From DASVUC01 sp036387255 (GTDB taxonomy: Bacteria; Planctomycetota; Phycisphaerae; Tepidisphaerales; Tepidisphaeraceae), in the NCBI GenBank assembly GCA_036387255.1, contig DASVUC010000185.1, forward strand, positions 1 through 36,534: a stretch of DNA of 36,534 nucleotides, given 5' to 3'. Made by a program: the position numbers and the translations under genes. Shown in pieces: positions 7,078 through 16,719 of the stretch. Numbering within the stretch: position 1 is the first letter of the stretch; every line of letters starts with the position of its first letter. The notes beneath the pieces were generated by a model. The model did no database searches. It saw only the letters and a list, made by a program, of their open reading frames with translations, and had not been told where the DNA came from.

Positions 7078-7713
7078 TCACGCCTTGCTTCCACATTCCG
7101 GACAAAACTTCGCTGCCGCTTCAACCTTCGCGCCACAATCGGTGCAGTGGCGCTTGGACTGAAGCGACTTGCCGCAATCCCCGCAGAATTTCCCACCCGT
7201 CGCCTTGGCGCCGCAGTGTGGACACGTAGCCGTTCGTCCCGCGGTCATCTTCACGTCTTCCAGCGCGTTGCCCGCACGAAGTTTTTCCCACATCTGCTCC
7301 TTCGCCACGGACGCCTGCGCTGACGCCATCTCTTCCTGGAGATCCGGCGCACAGGTTTCGCACAATCCGCGCTCGTGGTTCCAGCAATGCTCCGGACACA
7401 CCTTTGAACCGCAGCGCGAGCACTGCTTGAACTTTGGCCGAGCCTCCTCCACCGCCTTGGCGAAGGCATCATCGCGCGCCTTCCCGCGGGTCTGATCGCG
7501 CAGGTAATCGCTCGCCTGCGCCGCGCCGCCGAGCAACCCGCCTCCGCCGAAGAAGCTGGACGCGGCCCGCAGCAATCCTCCCGCCACGCCAACCTTGCTG
7601 GCGATGAACGAGGTCATCACGCCGTTGCCGCACTTATCGCAGTGAAACTCGAACTGAAACCCGTTCTCGGTGGAGTGATCGGTGACATTAGACGTAAACG
7701 AAGTCAGAGCCAT
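7078..7713 (-). CDS. Multi-zinc-ribbon protein of unknown function
   Basis: The protein has 211 residues from ATG 7713, preceded by the purine-rich AGAGAAGAAAG; the longer frame to 7827 lacks support. Cysteine pairs are arranged as CDKCG (about residue 25), CSRCGSKVCPEHCWNHERGLCETC (mid-protein), CPHCGAKATGGKFCGDCG and CTDCGAKVEAAAKFCPECG (C-terminus). This gives four likely zinc sites. A Gly-rich segment (SSFFGGGGLLGGAAQ) at about 50-65 may be a hairpin or short membrane-interacting stretch. Proteins with such double-zinc-ribbon tails are usually adaptor or membrane-associated proteins; no catalytic domain is visible. It is divergent from the sugar cluster. Confidence 0.8.
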   Translation of the reverse strand: MALTSFTSNVTDHSTENGFQFEFHCDKCGNGVMTSFIASKVGVAGGLLRAASSFFGGGGLLGGAAQASDYLRDQTRGKARDDAFAKAVEEARPKFKQCSRCGSKVCPEHCWNHERGLCETCAPDLQEEMASAQASVAKEQMWEKLRAGNALEDVKMTAGRTATCPHCGAKATGGKFCGDCGKSLQSKRHCTDCGAKVEAAAKFCPECGSKA

Positions 7714-7920
7714 CTTTCTTCTCTTAAATAAAGTCTGGGGGCGATCGCGATGGCCACACAAGCGCAACGAAATCGCTTCGGCTGGAAGGAGGAATTTTCT
7801 CGGGGCGCAGACGCTTTGCAAGATCACTCGTCAACTTTGGCAGGAATGTGAAACGCGGCCCCCACAGCAACGTTTCGTCGTTCGCTTGCAACTGCGCGCG
7901 GTTGCTTTAGCTTCTCAGTC

Positions 7921-8715
7921 ATGGCTGCGGGCGCTCTTGCGGGAAAAGTCATCGTCATCGTCGGCGGAACGACCGGATTAGGCCTCAGTGCCGCGTCCGC
8001 GTGCATAAAGGAAGGCGGCAAGGTCGTTGTTGTCGGGCGTGATCGCAATCACGTCGCCGAAGCGCAGAAGACGCTCGGCGAGGGCTGCTGCGCCATCGAA
8101 GGCAACGCCAGCGAACCCGCCACCGCCGACCGCGCCATCACCGTCGCGGTCGAGCGCCTCGGCGGCTTCCACGCCCTCTACCACGTCGCCGGCGGCAGCG
8201 GGCGACGCATGGGCGACGGCCCCCTGCACGAGATCACCGATGACGGCTGGCACGAGACGCTCAACCTCAACCTCACCAGCTTGTTCAACTCCAACCGCGC
8301 CGCCGTCCGGCACTTCCTCTCCCAGGGCGCCGGCGGATCGATCCTGAACATGAGCTCCGTGCTGGCCTTCTCTCCGTCGCCAAACTTCTTCGCCACGCAC
8401 GCCTACGCCGCCGCCAAGAGCGGCGCGATTGGCTTCACCCAATCATGCGCCGCCTACTACGCCGGCGACAACATCCGCTTCAACGTCCTCGCGCCCGCGC
8501 TCGTCCAGACGCCCATGTCCCAGCGCGCCACAACCGACGAAGCGATCATGAAGTTCATCAAGACCAAGCAGCCCCTCGATGGTGGCCGCATCGGCAGGCC
8601 GTCGGATCTTGATGCCGCTGTCGTCTACTTCCTCTCGGACCAATCCCGCTTCGTCACCGGCCAAACCCTCAGCATCGACGGCGGCTGGAGCGTCACCGAG
8701 GGAAAACACCCGTGA
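7921..8715 (+). CDS. SDR-family NAD(P)-dependent oxidoreductase
   Basis: The protein has 264 residues, the classical SDR length. The cofactor motif VGGTTGLG is at residues 14-21, NMSS at 143-146 supplies the catalytic Ser, and YAAAK at 162-166 the Tyr and Lys. The C-terminus has the usual VTGQTLSIDGGW. It oxidises or reduces a hydroxyl/keto pair on a small substrate, probably a sugar or sugar acid given its neighbours. It is the first gene of the cluster; its stop overlaps the GTG start of the ROK kinase gene by 4 nt (GTGA), so translation is coupled. No Shine-Dalgarno precedes its ATG. Confidence 0.93.
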   Translation: MAAGALAGKVIVIVGGTTGLGLSAASACIKEGGKVVVVGRDRNHVAEAQKTLGEGCCAIEGNASEPATADRAITVAVERLGGFHALYHVAGGSGRRMGDGPLHEITDDGWHETLNLNLTSLFNSNRAAVRHFLSQGAGGSILNMSSVLAFSPSPNFFATHAYAAAKSGAIGFTQSCAAYYAGDNIRFNVLAPALVQTPMSQRATTDEAIMKFIKTKQPLDGGRIGRPSDLDAAVVYFLSDQSRFVTGQTLSIDGGWSVTEGKHP

Positions 8716-9629
8716 CCTCCGCGCGCCTCCGGGCCATCGGCATCGACATCGGTGTCACCAACACCAAAACGGTCTGCGTCCTCGAATCCTCCGACAAAGC
8801 GAACGCGCAAAGGATCCTCACCCAATCGACACTGACACACGCCGAAGACGCCACATGGACGACCGGCATCCGCGACGTCGTCAATGAACTTGAAGCGCAG
8901 CACGGACCAACTCAATCCATCGGCATCGCCGCCCCCGGAATCGCCGACCCATCCGGAACTCAGATCGCCTGGATGCAAGGCCGCCTCATGGAAGTCCAGC
9001 ATCTCAACTGGACTACATTCCTGGATCGCGCCAAACCAGTTCCTGTTCTCAACGATGCCCAGGCGGCGCTGCTCGGTGAGGTTTGGAAAGGCGCCGCGCA
9101 AGATCAAGCCAACGTGATCATGCTGACCCTCGGCACCGGCGTCGGTGGCGCAGCCATGGTCGACGGGCGCCTGCTCAGGGGCCACCTCGGCCGAGCCGGT
9201 CACCTCGGTCACATCTGCCTCGACATGCAAGGCCCCGCTGACATCGTCAACACCCCCGGCAGCCTCGAATACTTTGTCGGCAACTACTCCTTACGCGAAA
9301 GACAAGCTTGCCCCTTCGCAAGCACCCTCGAGCTCGCGCGCGCCTACGAAGCCGGAAATCCGCAAGCTCATAAACACTGGTCAAATCTCATCCGCGCGCT
9401 GGCCTGCGGCATCGCCTCGCTCATCAATGTTCTTGACCCGGAAAGCGTCGTAATCGGGGGCGGCATCGCCACCGCCGGAAAAACCCTCTTTAAACCCCTC
9501 GCCCGCGAACTCGACAAAGTCGAGTGGCGTCCGCACAACAACCAAGTCAGAATCGTCCCTGCCCGACTCGGCGAATACGCCGGAGCCTACGGCGCAGCAT
9601 GGAACGCAATGCAACAGGAGAGCACTTGA
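8712..9629 (+). CDS. ROK-family sugar kinase
   Basis: The protein has 305 residues with a GTG start. The ATP phosphate motif IGIDIGVTNTKT is at residues 9-20, the catalytic Asp lies in LNDAQAALLGE, and TLGTGVGGAAM and VIGGGIA complete the ASKHA fold. The sugar-ligand segment GHLGRAGHLGH is present. The family zinc motif (CxCGxxGCxE) is degraded to VNTPGSLE, with all cysteines lost. ROK kinases phosphorylate hexoses such as glucose, GlcNAc or ManNAc. Overlap with the SDR gene before it and the SIS gene after it (4 nt each) indicates one coupled unit. The substrate is not deducible. Confidence 0.92.
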   Translation: MTSARLRAIGIDIGVTNTKTVCVLESSDKANAQRILTQSTLTHAEDATWTTGIRDVVNELEAQHGPTQSIGIAAPGIADPSGTQIAWMQGRLMEVQHLNWTTFLDRAKPVPVLNDAQAALLGEVWKGAAQDQANVIMLTLGTGVGGAAMVDGRLLRGHLGRAGHLGHICLDMQGPADIVNTPGSLEYFVGNYSLRERQACPFASTLELARAYEAGNPQAHKHWSNLIRALACGIASLINVLDPESVVIGGGIATAGKTLFKPLARELDKVEWRPHNNQVRIVPARLGEYAGAYGAAWNAMQQEST

Positions 9630-10408
9630 GCGTCGGTGAAGATTATCTCGATCGCTGTGCAGGATTGCTTGACAAAGTGCGCGCCCAGCTTCCCCTCATC
9701 CGCCAGGTCGCCGACGTCTTCACCCAAACAATCCTCGCTGGCCGTATGGTCCACGTCTTCGCCTCCGGTCACAGCCGGATCATGGTCGAGGAAATGTGGC
9801 CGCGCTACGGCTCTTTTCCCGGCTTCAACCCCATCGTCGAACTGTCCCTCACCTTCCACAACCTCGTTGTCGGTGCCAATGGGCAGCGACAGGCCATGTT
9901 CCTCGAAAACGTTCCCGGGTTAGCCGAGCGAATTCTTCGCAACTTCGCCATCACCAGCACGGACTCGGCGCTGGTCATCTCTTCCAGCGGGTGCAACATC
10001 GTCCCCATTGAAATGGCAGAGCTCTTCCAACAGCGCCGCGTAAAAGTCGCTGCCCTCATCAGCAGGGAACATAGCGATAAGAGCAAAAGCAACCGCCCCG
10101 ACGGGAAGAAGCTCAGCGACTTCGCCGACTACATCCTCGACACCGGCGCCCCCGCCGGCGACGCGATGCTTAGGATCGACGGCTTAGACACCCCTGTCTC
10201 CCCCGGATCCACCGTCGGCGGGTGCATGGTTATCAACATACTCAAAGCCGAAATCGCCCAACGGTTAACCTCTGCCGGCCATCCCCCCACCGTCCTCACT
10301 GCCTCCTCCACCGTCGGCGCTGAACGCGCCAAACAACTCTTCGAATGCGCCTATGACGAGCACGCCCGTAGGCTCGCGAAACTCTACCAGGATGTTGGGA
10401 AGGCCTAG
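9626..10408 (+). CDS. SIS-domain sugar-phosphate binding protein (UPF0309-like)
   Basis: The protein has 260 residues from TTG 9626. AGGAG lies 5 nt before this TTG, and TTGA overlaps the ROK stop exactly as GTGA does one gene earlier; the ATG at 9599 lacks a ribosome site. The SIS fold shows MVHVFASGHSRIMVEEMW (about residues 40-57), ALVISSSGCNIVPIEMAE and VAALISREHS. Such proteins bind or isomerise phosphosugars, often amino sugars, which fits directly after a sugar kinase. The GHSxxxxEE pattern is like the UPF0309 group. The reaction is unknown. Confidence 0.88.
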   Translation: MSVGEDYLDRCAGLLDKVRAQLPLIRQVADVFTQTILAGRMVHVFASGHSRIMVEEMWPRYGSFPGFNPIVELSLTFHNLVVGANGQRQAMFLENVPGLAERILRNFAITSTDSALVISSSGCNIVPIEMAELFQQRRVKVAALISREHSDKSKSNRPDGKKLSDFADYILDTGAPAGDAMLRIDGLDTPVSPGSTVGGCMVINILKAEIAQRLTSAGHPPTVLTASSTVGAERAKQLFECAYDEHARRLAKLYQDVGKA

Positions 10409-10452
10409 ATACAGGAACGGGATCAACCCTCAACCCCCAACGACCCAACTTC

Positions 10453-11511
<1,059 letters not shown>

Positions 11512-11528
11512 ACACCGCCGACTCTTCA

Positions 11529-11552
11529 CGTGGCATGGGCATCTGCCCATGA
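11529..11552. repeat. GCATGGGC palindromic repeat, copy 1
   Basis: CGTGGCATGGGC-ATCT-GCCCATG forms a 7-bp hairpin in the 50-base gap between the MetE-like and metallo-hydrolase genes. The same unit recurs at 13545, 32639 and twice at 33241-33306. Confidence 0.8.
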
Positions 11553-11561
11553 TGTTTTCCT

Positions 11562-12362
11562 ATGATCGAACCTTATCTCAGCGACGACGCCTTCCTCGCG
11601 GACCTCAACAGCGCCCCCGCCTCCCCGGACCGCCTCGACCTCTGGTGGCTCGGCCAGTCCGGCTTCATCATTCAGCAGGGCGTGCGCCTCTGCATTGATC
11701 CCTACCTCTCCGACTCCCTCACGCGTAAGTACGAAAACACCGACAAGCCCCACGTCCGATTGAGCCGACGCGTCGTTGATCCCGCACGCCTTGGCGGCAT
11801 CTCGCTCGTCATCAGCACCCACGCCCACACCGATCACCTCGACGCGGAGACCCTCCAGCCGATCCTCGCAAACCCAACCAACTTGGGCGCCTCGTTCATC
11901 TATTCGCAAGCCCACGAAGCGACGGTTAAGCAGCGGCTCGCCCCCGCCACACCCACGCTTCACCCCATGAACCCCGGCGATGCCCTTACCCACGCCGGCC
12001 TGACCATCACCGCCATCCGCGCTCAGCACGGCGAGATGCCCGCCCTCGGCTACGTCATTAAGGGAAAGTTCACTGTCTTCCACGCCGGCGACGGCATCGT
12101 CTATCCGGGCCTCGCCGATCAGCTCAAACCCTTCAACATCGACGTCGCGATCCTCCCCATCAACGGGAAGCTCGACAACATGGACGGCCCCTCCGCCGCC
12201 CGACTCGCCAAAGAGATCAACGCCCTCGTTGCCATCCCCTGTCACTACGACATGTTCGAGTTCAACACCGCCTCTCCAACCGCCTTCACCCAGGAATGCG
12301 AACGCCTCGCCCAACCCTACGTCGTCCCCAAGCTCGGCGAGCGCATCACGCTCGAAGACTAA
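11562..12362 (+). CDS. UlaG-like MBL-fold metallo-hydrolase
   Basis: The protein has 266 residues. The metallo-beta-lactamase signature STHAHTDHLD is at residues 85-94 (H87, H89, D91, H92), with later metal ligands in AQHGEMPALGY, FHAGDG and IPCHYDMFE. The N-terminal WWLGQSGFIIQ and IDPYLSDSLTRKY segments are as in UlaG, the L-ascorbate-6-phosphate lactonase. A sugar-lactone phosphate hydrolase role would fit the downstream oxidoreductases that could make lactones. It sits between the MetE-like gene and two Gfo/Idh/MocA genes. The substrate is unproven. Confidence 0.92.
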   Translation: MIEPYLSDDAFLADLNSAPASPDRLDLWWLGQSGFIIQQGVRLCIDPYLSDSLTRKYENTDKPHVRLSRRVVDPARLGGISLVISTHAHTDHLDAETLQPILANPTNLGASFIYSQAHEATVKQRLAPATPTLHPMNPGDALTHAGLTITAIRAQHGEMPALGYVIKGKFTVFHAGDGIVYPGLADQLKPFNIDVAILPINGKLDNMDGPSAARLAKEINALVAIPCHYDMFEFNTASPTAFTQECERLAQPYVVPKLGERITLED

Positions 12363-12462
12363 CCCGCACTGCGGAAAGCCCACGACTCCGCCGTCGGTCC
12401 CCTTTTCAGTGTACGTCTAATCACTTGAGCCAATCCCCCTTCACCGCTAGCTTCTTTTCCAC

Positions 12463-13539
12463 ATGAAACCTTGGCGCATCGCAGGCATCAACTTCGACCA
12501 CATGCACATGGGCGACCTGCTCCGCATGGCCCACGAACATCCCGAAGCCGAGATCGTCGCCATCTGCGACGACCAGCCCGAGCGCATGCAATCCGCAATC
12601 TCAAACTTTGAAATTTCAAATTCGAAAGTCTTCACCGACTACCGCGCCGCGATTGAACAATCCCAACCTGACCTGATCATCCTCTGCCCCAAAACCTCCG
12701 ACCACGCCCTCTGGGTGGAGCGCGTGGCGGGTTTCAACACGAACGTCCTCGTCGAAAAACCCTTCGCCGCGAATCTCGCGGATGCCGACCGCATGGTCCG
12801 CGCGATGCAATCCGCCGGCAAACAGCTCATCATCAACTGGCCGCTGCGCTGGGTCGCCTCTCACGCCACCACCAAGCGCCTGATCGATCAAGGCGCCATC
12901 GGCGATGTGATCGAAGTTCACTACTACGACGGCAACCGCGGCCCGCTCCGCCATGTCGCCGACAAGGTCACGGTCTCCGAAGAGATCGCCAATTCCGAAA
13001 AATCCAAAAGCTGGTGGTACCGGAAAGAATCCGGCGGAGGCTCCCTCCTCGACTACCTCGGCTACGGCACCACGCTCGGCACGTGGTTCATGAACGGCCG
13101 CATCCCAATCGAAGTCACTGCCGTCGTCGACCAGCCCGCGGGACTCGAAGTCGACGAACACGCCGTCGTCGTCGCCCGCTACGAGACCGGCCTCTCCAAG
13201 TTTGAAACCCGCTGGGGCACCTTCACCGATCCCTGGACCCACCAGCCCCAGCCCAAGTGCGGCTTCGTGATCGTCGGCGCACGCGGCACCATCAGCAGCT
13301 ACGACTACCAGCCCACCATCCGCGTCCAAACCCGCGACAACCAGCCGGGCGCCGACATCCCCGCCGACCCTCCCGCCTATCCCTACCGCAACCCCATCGA
13401 GTACACGCTCGACTGTTTGGAAAACCACCGCCCCGTCGAAGGCCCCCTCTCCCCCGCCATCGCCAGAATCGGCCAGCAAATCGTCGACTCCGCCGTCTTA
13501 AGCGCCCAACAACAACGCACCGTTCCTCTAGTGACTTAA
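12463..13539 (+). CDS. Gfo/Idh/MocA-family oxidoreductase (first copy)
   Basis: The protein has 358 residues. It has an N-terminal Rossmann domain and the family lysine motif VEKPFAAN, followed by a C-terminal substrate domain (GGGSLLDYLGYGTTLGTWF). The dinucleotide loop is unusual: GINFDHMHMGDLL in place of GxGxxG, so the cofactor mode may differ. These enzymes oxidise sugars, inositols or sugar acids using NAD(P). Residues about 45-55 (ISNFEISNS) come from an AT-rich palindromic sequence unlike the rest of this C-ending gene. The paralogue follows 60 nt downstream. No Shine-Dalgarno precedes ATG. Confidence 0.92.
   Translation: MKPWRIAGINFDHMHMGDLLRMAHEHPEAEIVAICDDQPERMQSAISNFEISNSKVFTDYRAAIEQSQPDLIILCPKTSDHALWVERVAGFNTNVLVEKPFAANLADADRMVRAMQSAGKQLIINWPLRWVASHATTKRLIDQGAIGDVIEVHYYDGNRGPLRHVADKVTVSEEIANSEKSKSWWYRKESGGGSLLDYLGYGTTLGTWFMNGRIPIEVTAVVDQPAGLEVDEHAVVVARYETGLSKFETRWGTFTDPWTHQPQPKCGFVIVGARGTISSYDYQPTIRVQTRDNQPGADIPADPPAYPYRNPIEYTLDCLENHRPVEGPLSPAIARIGQQIVDSAVLSAQQQRTVPLVT
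12596..12628. repeat. AT-rich palindromic element inside a coding region
   Basis: The perfect 14-base palindrome TTTGAAATTTCAAA (12607-12620) sits within an AT-rich patch in a gene that is otherwise strongly GC-rich. It is read in frame as ISNFEISNSK. It resembles the short AT-rich dispersed repeats found between genes of several Planctomycetota and Verrucomicrobiota (recalled, not searched). Confidence 0.55.
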
Positions 13540-13544
13540 TCTCC

Positions 13545-13576
13545 GAGCGTGGCATGGGCGTCTCGCCCATGCGCCC
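13545..13576. repeat. GCATGGGC palindromic repeat, copy 2
   Basis: GCATGGGCG-TCT-CGCCCATGC, a perfect 9-bp hairpin preceded by the constant GAGCGTG tail, fills most of the gap between the two oxidoreductase genes. Confidence 0.88.
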
Positions 13577-13599
13577 AGCACTTTCCAACACAAAACATT

Positions 13600-14676
13600 A
13601 TGCCCGAAACCAAAGCATCAACTCCCGCCCCCACCCTCCCCTACGAGCCCGCCACTCCCACCTACAACCCTCCCATCGCCCTCATCGGCTGCGGCTGGGT
13701 CACCGAATACCACCTGAAAGCCTACCAGCACGCGAACCTCAACATCGTCGCCTTCTGCGACTGCAACCAGCAGCGCGCCCTAGACCGCCAGAAAAACTTC
13801 TACCCCAGCGCCAAGGTCTACACCGACCATCACGAACTGCTCCAGCGCGACGACATCGAAGTGGTCGACATCGCCACCCACCCCGCCGAGCGCGTCGGCC
13901 TGATCGAAGACGCCCTCCGCGCCGGCAAGCACGTTCTCTCCCAGAAACCTTTCGTCCTCGATCTCGACACCGGCGAGCGCCTCGTCGACCTCGCCGACAA
14001 GGTCAACCGCAAGCTCGCCGTCAACCAGAACGGCCGCTGGGCCCCGCACTTCTCCTACCTGCGCCACCTCGTCGCGCAAGGTCATCTCGGCGAGATGATG
14101 GCCGCCCACCTCACCGCAAGCTGGGACCACAACTGGACCGCCGGCACCCCCTTCGACAACATCCGCCACCTGCTCCTCTATGACTTCGCCATCCACTGGT
14201 TCGACATCGTCACGCAGTTCATCCCCAACCAGAAACCGCAGCAGGTCTTCGCCGCCATCCGCCACGCCCCGCAGCAGAGAAGTAAACCCGCGCTTCTCGG
14301 CCAGGTGATGATCGAATTCAGTCACGCCCTGGCCACCCTCGCCCTCGACGGCTCAACCCCCATCGGCCCCTGGGACACCACCTACCTCGCCGGCACCGCA
14401 GGCTCCGCCCGCAGCGAAGGCCCAGACCTCAACGCCCAAACCATCACCCTCACCGCGAAGGATGGAATCGCCACGCCAAAGCTCGAAGGCTCCTGGTTCC
14501 GCGAAGGTTTTCAGGGCACCATGGCCGAGCTCCTCAGCAGCATCGAGGAGAACCGAACCCCCAACAACAACGCCCGAGACAACCTCACCAGCCTCGCCCT
14601 CTGCTTCGCAGCCATCGCCAGCGCCGAGACAGGCGAACCACAAACCCCCGGCGCCATCCGCAAGCCCCCGCTCTAG
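13600..14676 (+). CDS. Gfo/Idh/MocA-family oxidoreductase (second copy)
   Basis: The protein has 358 residues from ATG 13600; the open frame reaches 13549 but that part is the palindromic repeat. The dinucleotide loop is ALIGCGWVTEYHL (residues about 27-39), canonical unlike the first copy. The family lysine is in VLSQKPFVLDLDTGERL. The substrate domain contains SWDHNWTAGTPFDN and LYDFAIHWFDI, with the His-rich active-site pattern usual in sugar oxidoreductases. The N-terminus has a 25-residue Pro/Thr-rich extension. It is the last gene of the seven-gene run. The two oxidoreductases could perform an oxidation and a later reduction on the same substrate. Confidence 0.93.
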   Translation: MPETKASTPAPTLPYEPATPTYNPPIALIGCGWVTEYHLKAYQHANLNIVAFCDCNQQRALDRQKNFYPSAKVYTDHHELLQRDDIEVVDIATHPAERVGLIEDALRAGKHVLSQKPFVLDLDTGERLVDLADKVNRKLAVNQNGRWAPHFSYLRHLVAQGHLGEMMAAHLTASWDHNWTAGTPFDNIRHLLLYDFAIHWFDIVTQFIPNQKPQQVFAAIRHAPQQRSKPALLGQVMIEFSHALATLALDGSTPIGPWDTTYLAGTAGSARSEGPDLNAQTITLTAKDGIATPKLEGSWFREGFQGTMAELLSSIEENRTPNNNARDNLTSLALCFAAIASAETGEPQTPGAIRKPPL

Positions 14677-14700
14677 CGCGCCAATCACAAACCCCCCGCT

Positions 14701-14776
14701 GTCATCCTGAGGTACTCCGAAGGATCTGCACCCATACACGTTCAGTGCCAGATGCTTCGGAATACCTCAGCATGAC
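14701..14776. repeat. GTCATCCTGAGG paired-hairpin repeat, copy 1
   Basis: Two arms lie in inverted orientation. Arm 1 is 14701-14728; arm 2 read from 14776 backwards is GTCATGCTGAGGTATTCC and continues GAAGCATCTGGC. Each arm can fold alone: ATCCT/AGGAT in arm 1 and ATGCT/AGCAT in arm 2. It lies between two convergent genes and recurs at 36001-36080. Confidence 0.85.
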
Positions 14777-14863
14777 ACTATTCTTCTTCGTCGCGCCCGC
14801 GCCGCCTTCGCGTCTCTTCCGCCGCCCTCTTGGCTGTTGCCTCTTCGCTCTTGCCTTCCCCAC

Positions 14864-15544
14864 TCAATCCATCTCCTCCTTCGTCTTCTTGATGAAGATC
14901 ACCTTCGCCTCTTTCCCATCCACCTCCGCCTCGGTCGCCCCGTTCTTCACCCGCCCCGTCACGTGCATCAGGTTCTTCGACAAAAACATCGGCACATCCG
15001 CCTCCACCTCGCCGGTCTTGGTGTTGTACCGGCCGTTGAACATCCCGTTGGTCGAGCGGCCGCTGAAGCGCACCCACTCCGGCACGTACATGATCACGTT
15101 CGCGTCCATCGTCACCGCCTGTACGCCCGGCGCGTGCCGCGACTCGGCGGTATTGAACCGCGCCTGCGACTGGATCGCCCGCGTCACCACGCTGGTGATG
15201 TTGCTCTCCACCTCATCCTGCATCGCCGTCCACTTCTTCTGCGCCGCCACCGGCCCGATCTTGATCAGCAGGATGATCACCGGCACCGCGATCGCGATCA
15301 CGATCCACGTGATCATCATCGGCGACATCGAGATGCTCGCCCCCACCCCCTCCTTCTCCTGCGGCCGCTGCCGCGAGCCCCACATCTCCGCGCCCCCGCC
15401 CACCGTCTGAAGCGCCCGCACCGGCCCGCCCATCGCCGGCACCAAAAAGGTAATCCCGCACCCGGGGCATTTCGCCTGCTTCCCCACCCACTCATCCTTC
15501 AGCCGCAGCGCCTTCCCGCATTCACACGTGCACGAAATCGCCAT
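14864..15544 (-). CDS. Membrane protein with N-terminal zinc ribbon
   Basis: The protein has 226 residues from ATG 15544, preceded by AAGGGTGG; a GTG two codons earlier is also possible. Residues 1-30 have a CxC...CPGC zinc ribbon (CTCECGKALRLKDEWVGKQA, then KCPGCG) of the type often at the start of planctomycete proteins. A low-complexity linker is followed by a membrane helix at about 74-96 (MITWIVIAIAVPVIILLIKIG). The extracytoplasmic part (110-226) has beta-strand character and no recognised family. The function is unknown. It is convergent with the sugar cluster and downstream of the DapB-like gene. Confidence 0.78.
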   Translation of the reverse strand: MAISCTCECGKALRLKDEWVGKQAKCPGCGITFLVPAMGGPVRALQTVGGGAEMWGSRQRPQEKEGVGASISMSPMMITWIVIAIAVPVIILLIKIGPVAAQKKWTAMQDEVESNITSVVTRAIQSQARFNTAESRHAPGVQAVTMDANVIMYVPEWVRFSGRSTNGMFNGRYNTKTGEVEADVPMFLSKNLMHVTGRVKNGATEAEVDGKEAKVIFIKKTKEEMD

Positions 15545-15723
15545 AGCCACCCTTTCGAAATGATGACGTAGGATAAATCAGCCCGGGCGATGCAGGCAAA
15601 TCAAATCCATGGACACCGCCACAGAGACCACGCGCCCAACATCGAACGTCGAACACGGAATTGAAAGAACCTTTTTGTGTGCTCTTTGTTCTCTCTGTGC
15701 CGTCTGTGGCGGAACCGCTTCCC

Positions 15724-16719
15724 CTACTTCCACCCCGGCACCGCCACATCCGTCATCATCAGCACGCCCGCCGGCGCTTTGAGCACGCGCGGGATCGCGT
15801 TGACCAGCGACGCCACCGTCGCCGAGTCGCCCGCCACGCCGCCGTTGATCCGCACCTCCAGCGGCGGCTCGCCCGTGATCTTCACCAGGTCGTGCGGGTC
15901 GCGCGCGTCCAGATACATCTTCAAGTCCATGTGCACGCGCTGCACGTTGCCCACCTTCCCTACCACCTGCTGATGAATCCCGCAGCACTGCCCTTTCTTC
16001 ACGGAGAAAAACTTCGTCGCGATGTCGTACGGCGCCACCACCGGCTCGAACAGCTCGTACGTCTCGGTAAACGCCCAGCCCATCGCGTGCCCGATCAGCG
16101 CCAGCGATTCGAGGAACCCCGCATGCCCCGCTTTCCCCTCCGCAAACAAGCGCCGCATTTCATCGGGTTCCATGCCCGATCCGATCTTCTTCTGCAAGGG
16201 CATCCGCCGTGTCGTCGCGTTCACCACGCGCTGCACGTAAATGTGCTCCACCGTCCGCGAGACACCGGTCATGCAGACCGGCAGCACATCCATCACGAAC
16301 CCCGGGTTGACGCCCGTCCCCAGCACCCGCGCCCCGGTCTTCCTGCACAGCGCATCCAGCTCCTCCGCCAGTTCAGGCGCACGGAACTTCGGCACCAGCA
16401 GCTCCTCGCAGGAAGAGACCACGCTTACCCCGCGCTCCGCCATCGGCCGGATCTGCTCGATCGCCCCTGCCGCCTTCGATCCCGCCGTGTGCAGCACCAC
16501 ATCCGGCTTGCTCTTCTCGGCCAGCTCCTCAAACGTCTTGTACACCTTCCCCCTACTGAGACGCGCATCGCCCGTCACGTCACCCAGCGTCTTCCCCACT
16601 TTCGCCGGATCGATGTCGACTCCCCCCACCACCTCGATCCACGCTTTCTCCCCCGCCAGCTTCACCGCCTCGATCCCAATCGGCCCGAGCCCGAACTGCG
16701 CCACCTTAATCGTCGCCAA
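15724..16719 (-). CDS. DapB-like NAD(P)-dependent dehydrogenase (2,4-diaminopentanoate dehydrogenase-like)
   Basis: The protein has 331 residues from TTG 16719; AGGAG with 7-nt spacing decides this start and rejects the 62-codon extension to 16905. The cofactor loop VAQFGLGPIGIEAVKL is at residues 5-20, followed by VVGGVDIDPAKVGKTLGDV. ARVLGTGVNPGFVMDVLP matches the 2,4-diaminopentanoate dehydrogenase type of the DapB-N family. A His/Arg-rich catalytic part follows (VVNATTRRMPLQKKIG). Family members oxidise small amino acids or diamines, or reduce imines. It is divergently transcribed from a ROK regulator that could control it. The exact substrate is unknown. Confidence 0.87.
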   Translation of the reverse strand: MATIKVAQFGLGPIGIEAVKLAGEKAWIEVVGGVDIDPAKVGKTLGDVTGDARLSRGKVYKTFEELAEKSKPDVVLHTAGSKAAGAIEQIRPMAERGVSVVSSCEELLVPKFRAPELAEELDALCRKTGARVLGTGVNPGFVMDVLPVCMTGVSRTVEHIYVQRVVNATTRRMPLQKKIGSGMEPDEMRRLFAEGKAGHAGFLESLALIGHAMGWAFTETYELFEPVVAPYDIATKFFSVKKGQCCGIHQQVVGKVGNVQRVHMDLKMYLDARDPHDLVKITGEPPLEVRINGGVAGDSATVASLVNAIPRVLKAPAGVLMMTDVAVPGWK

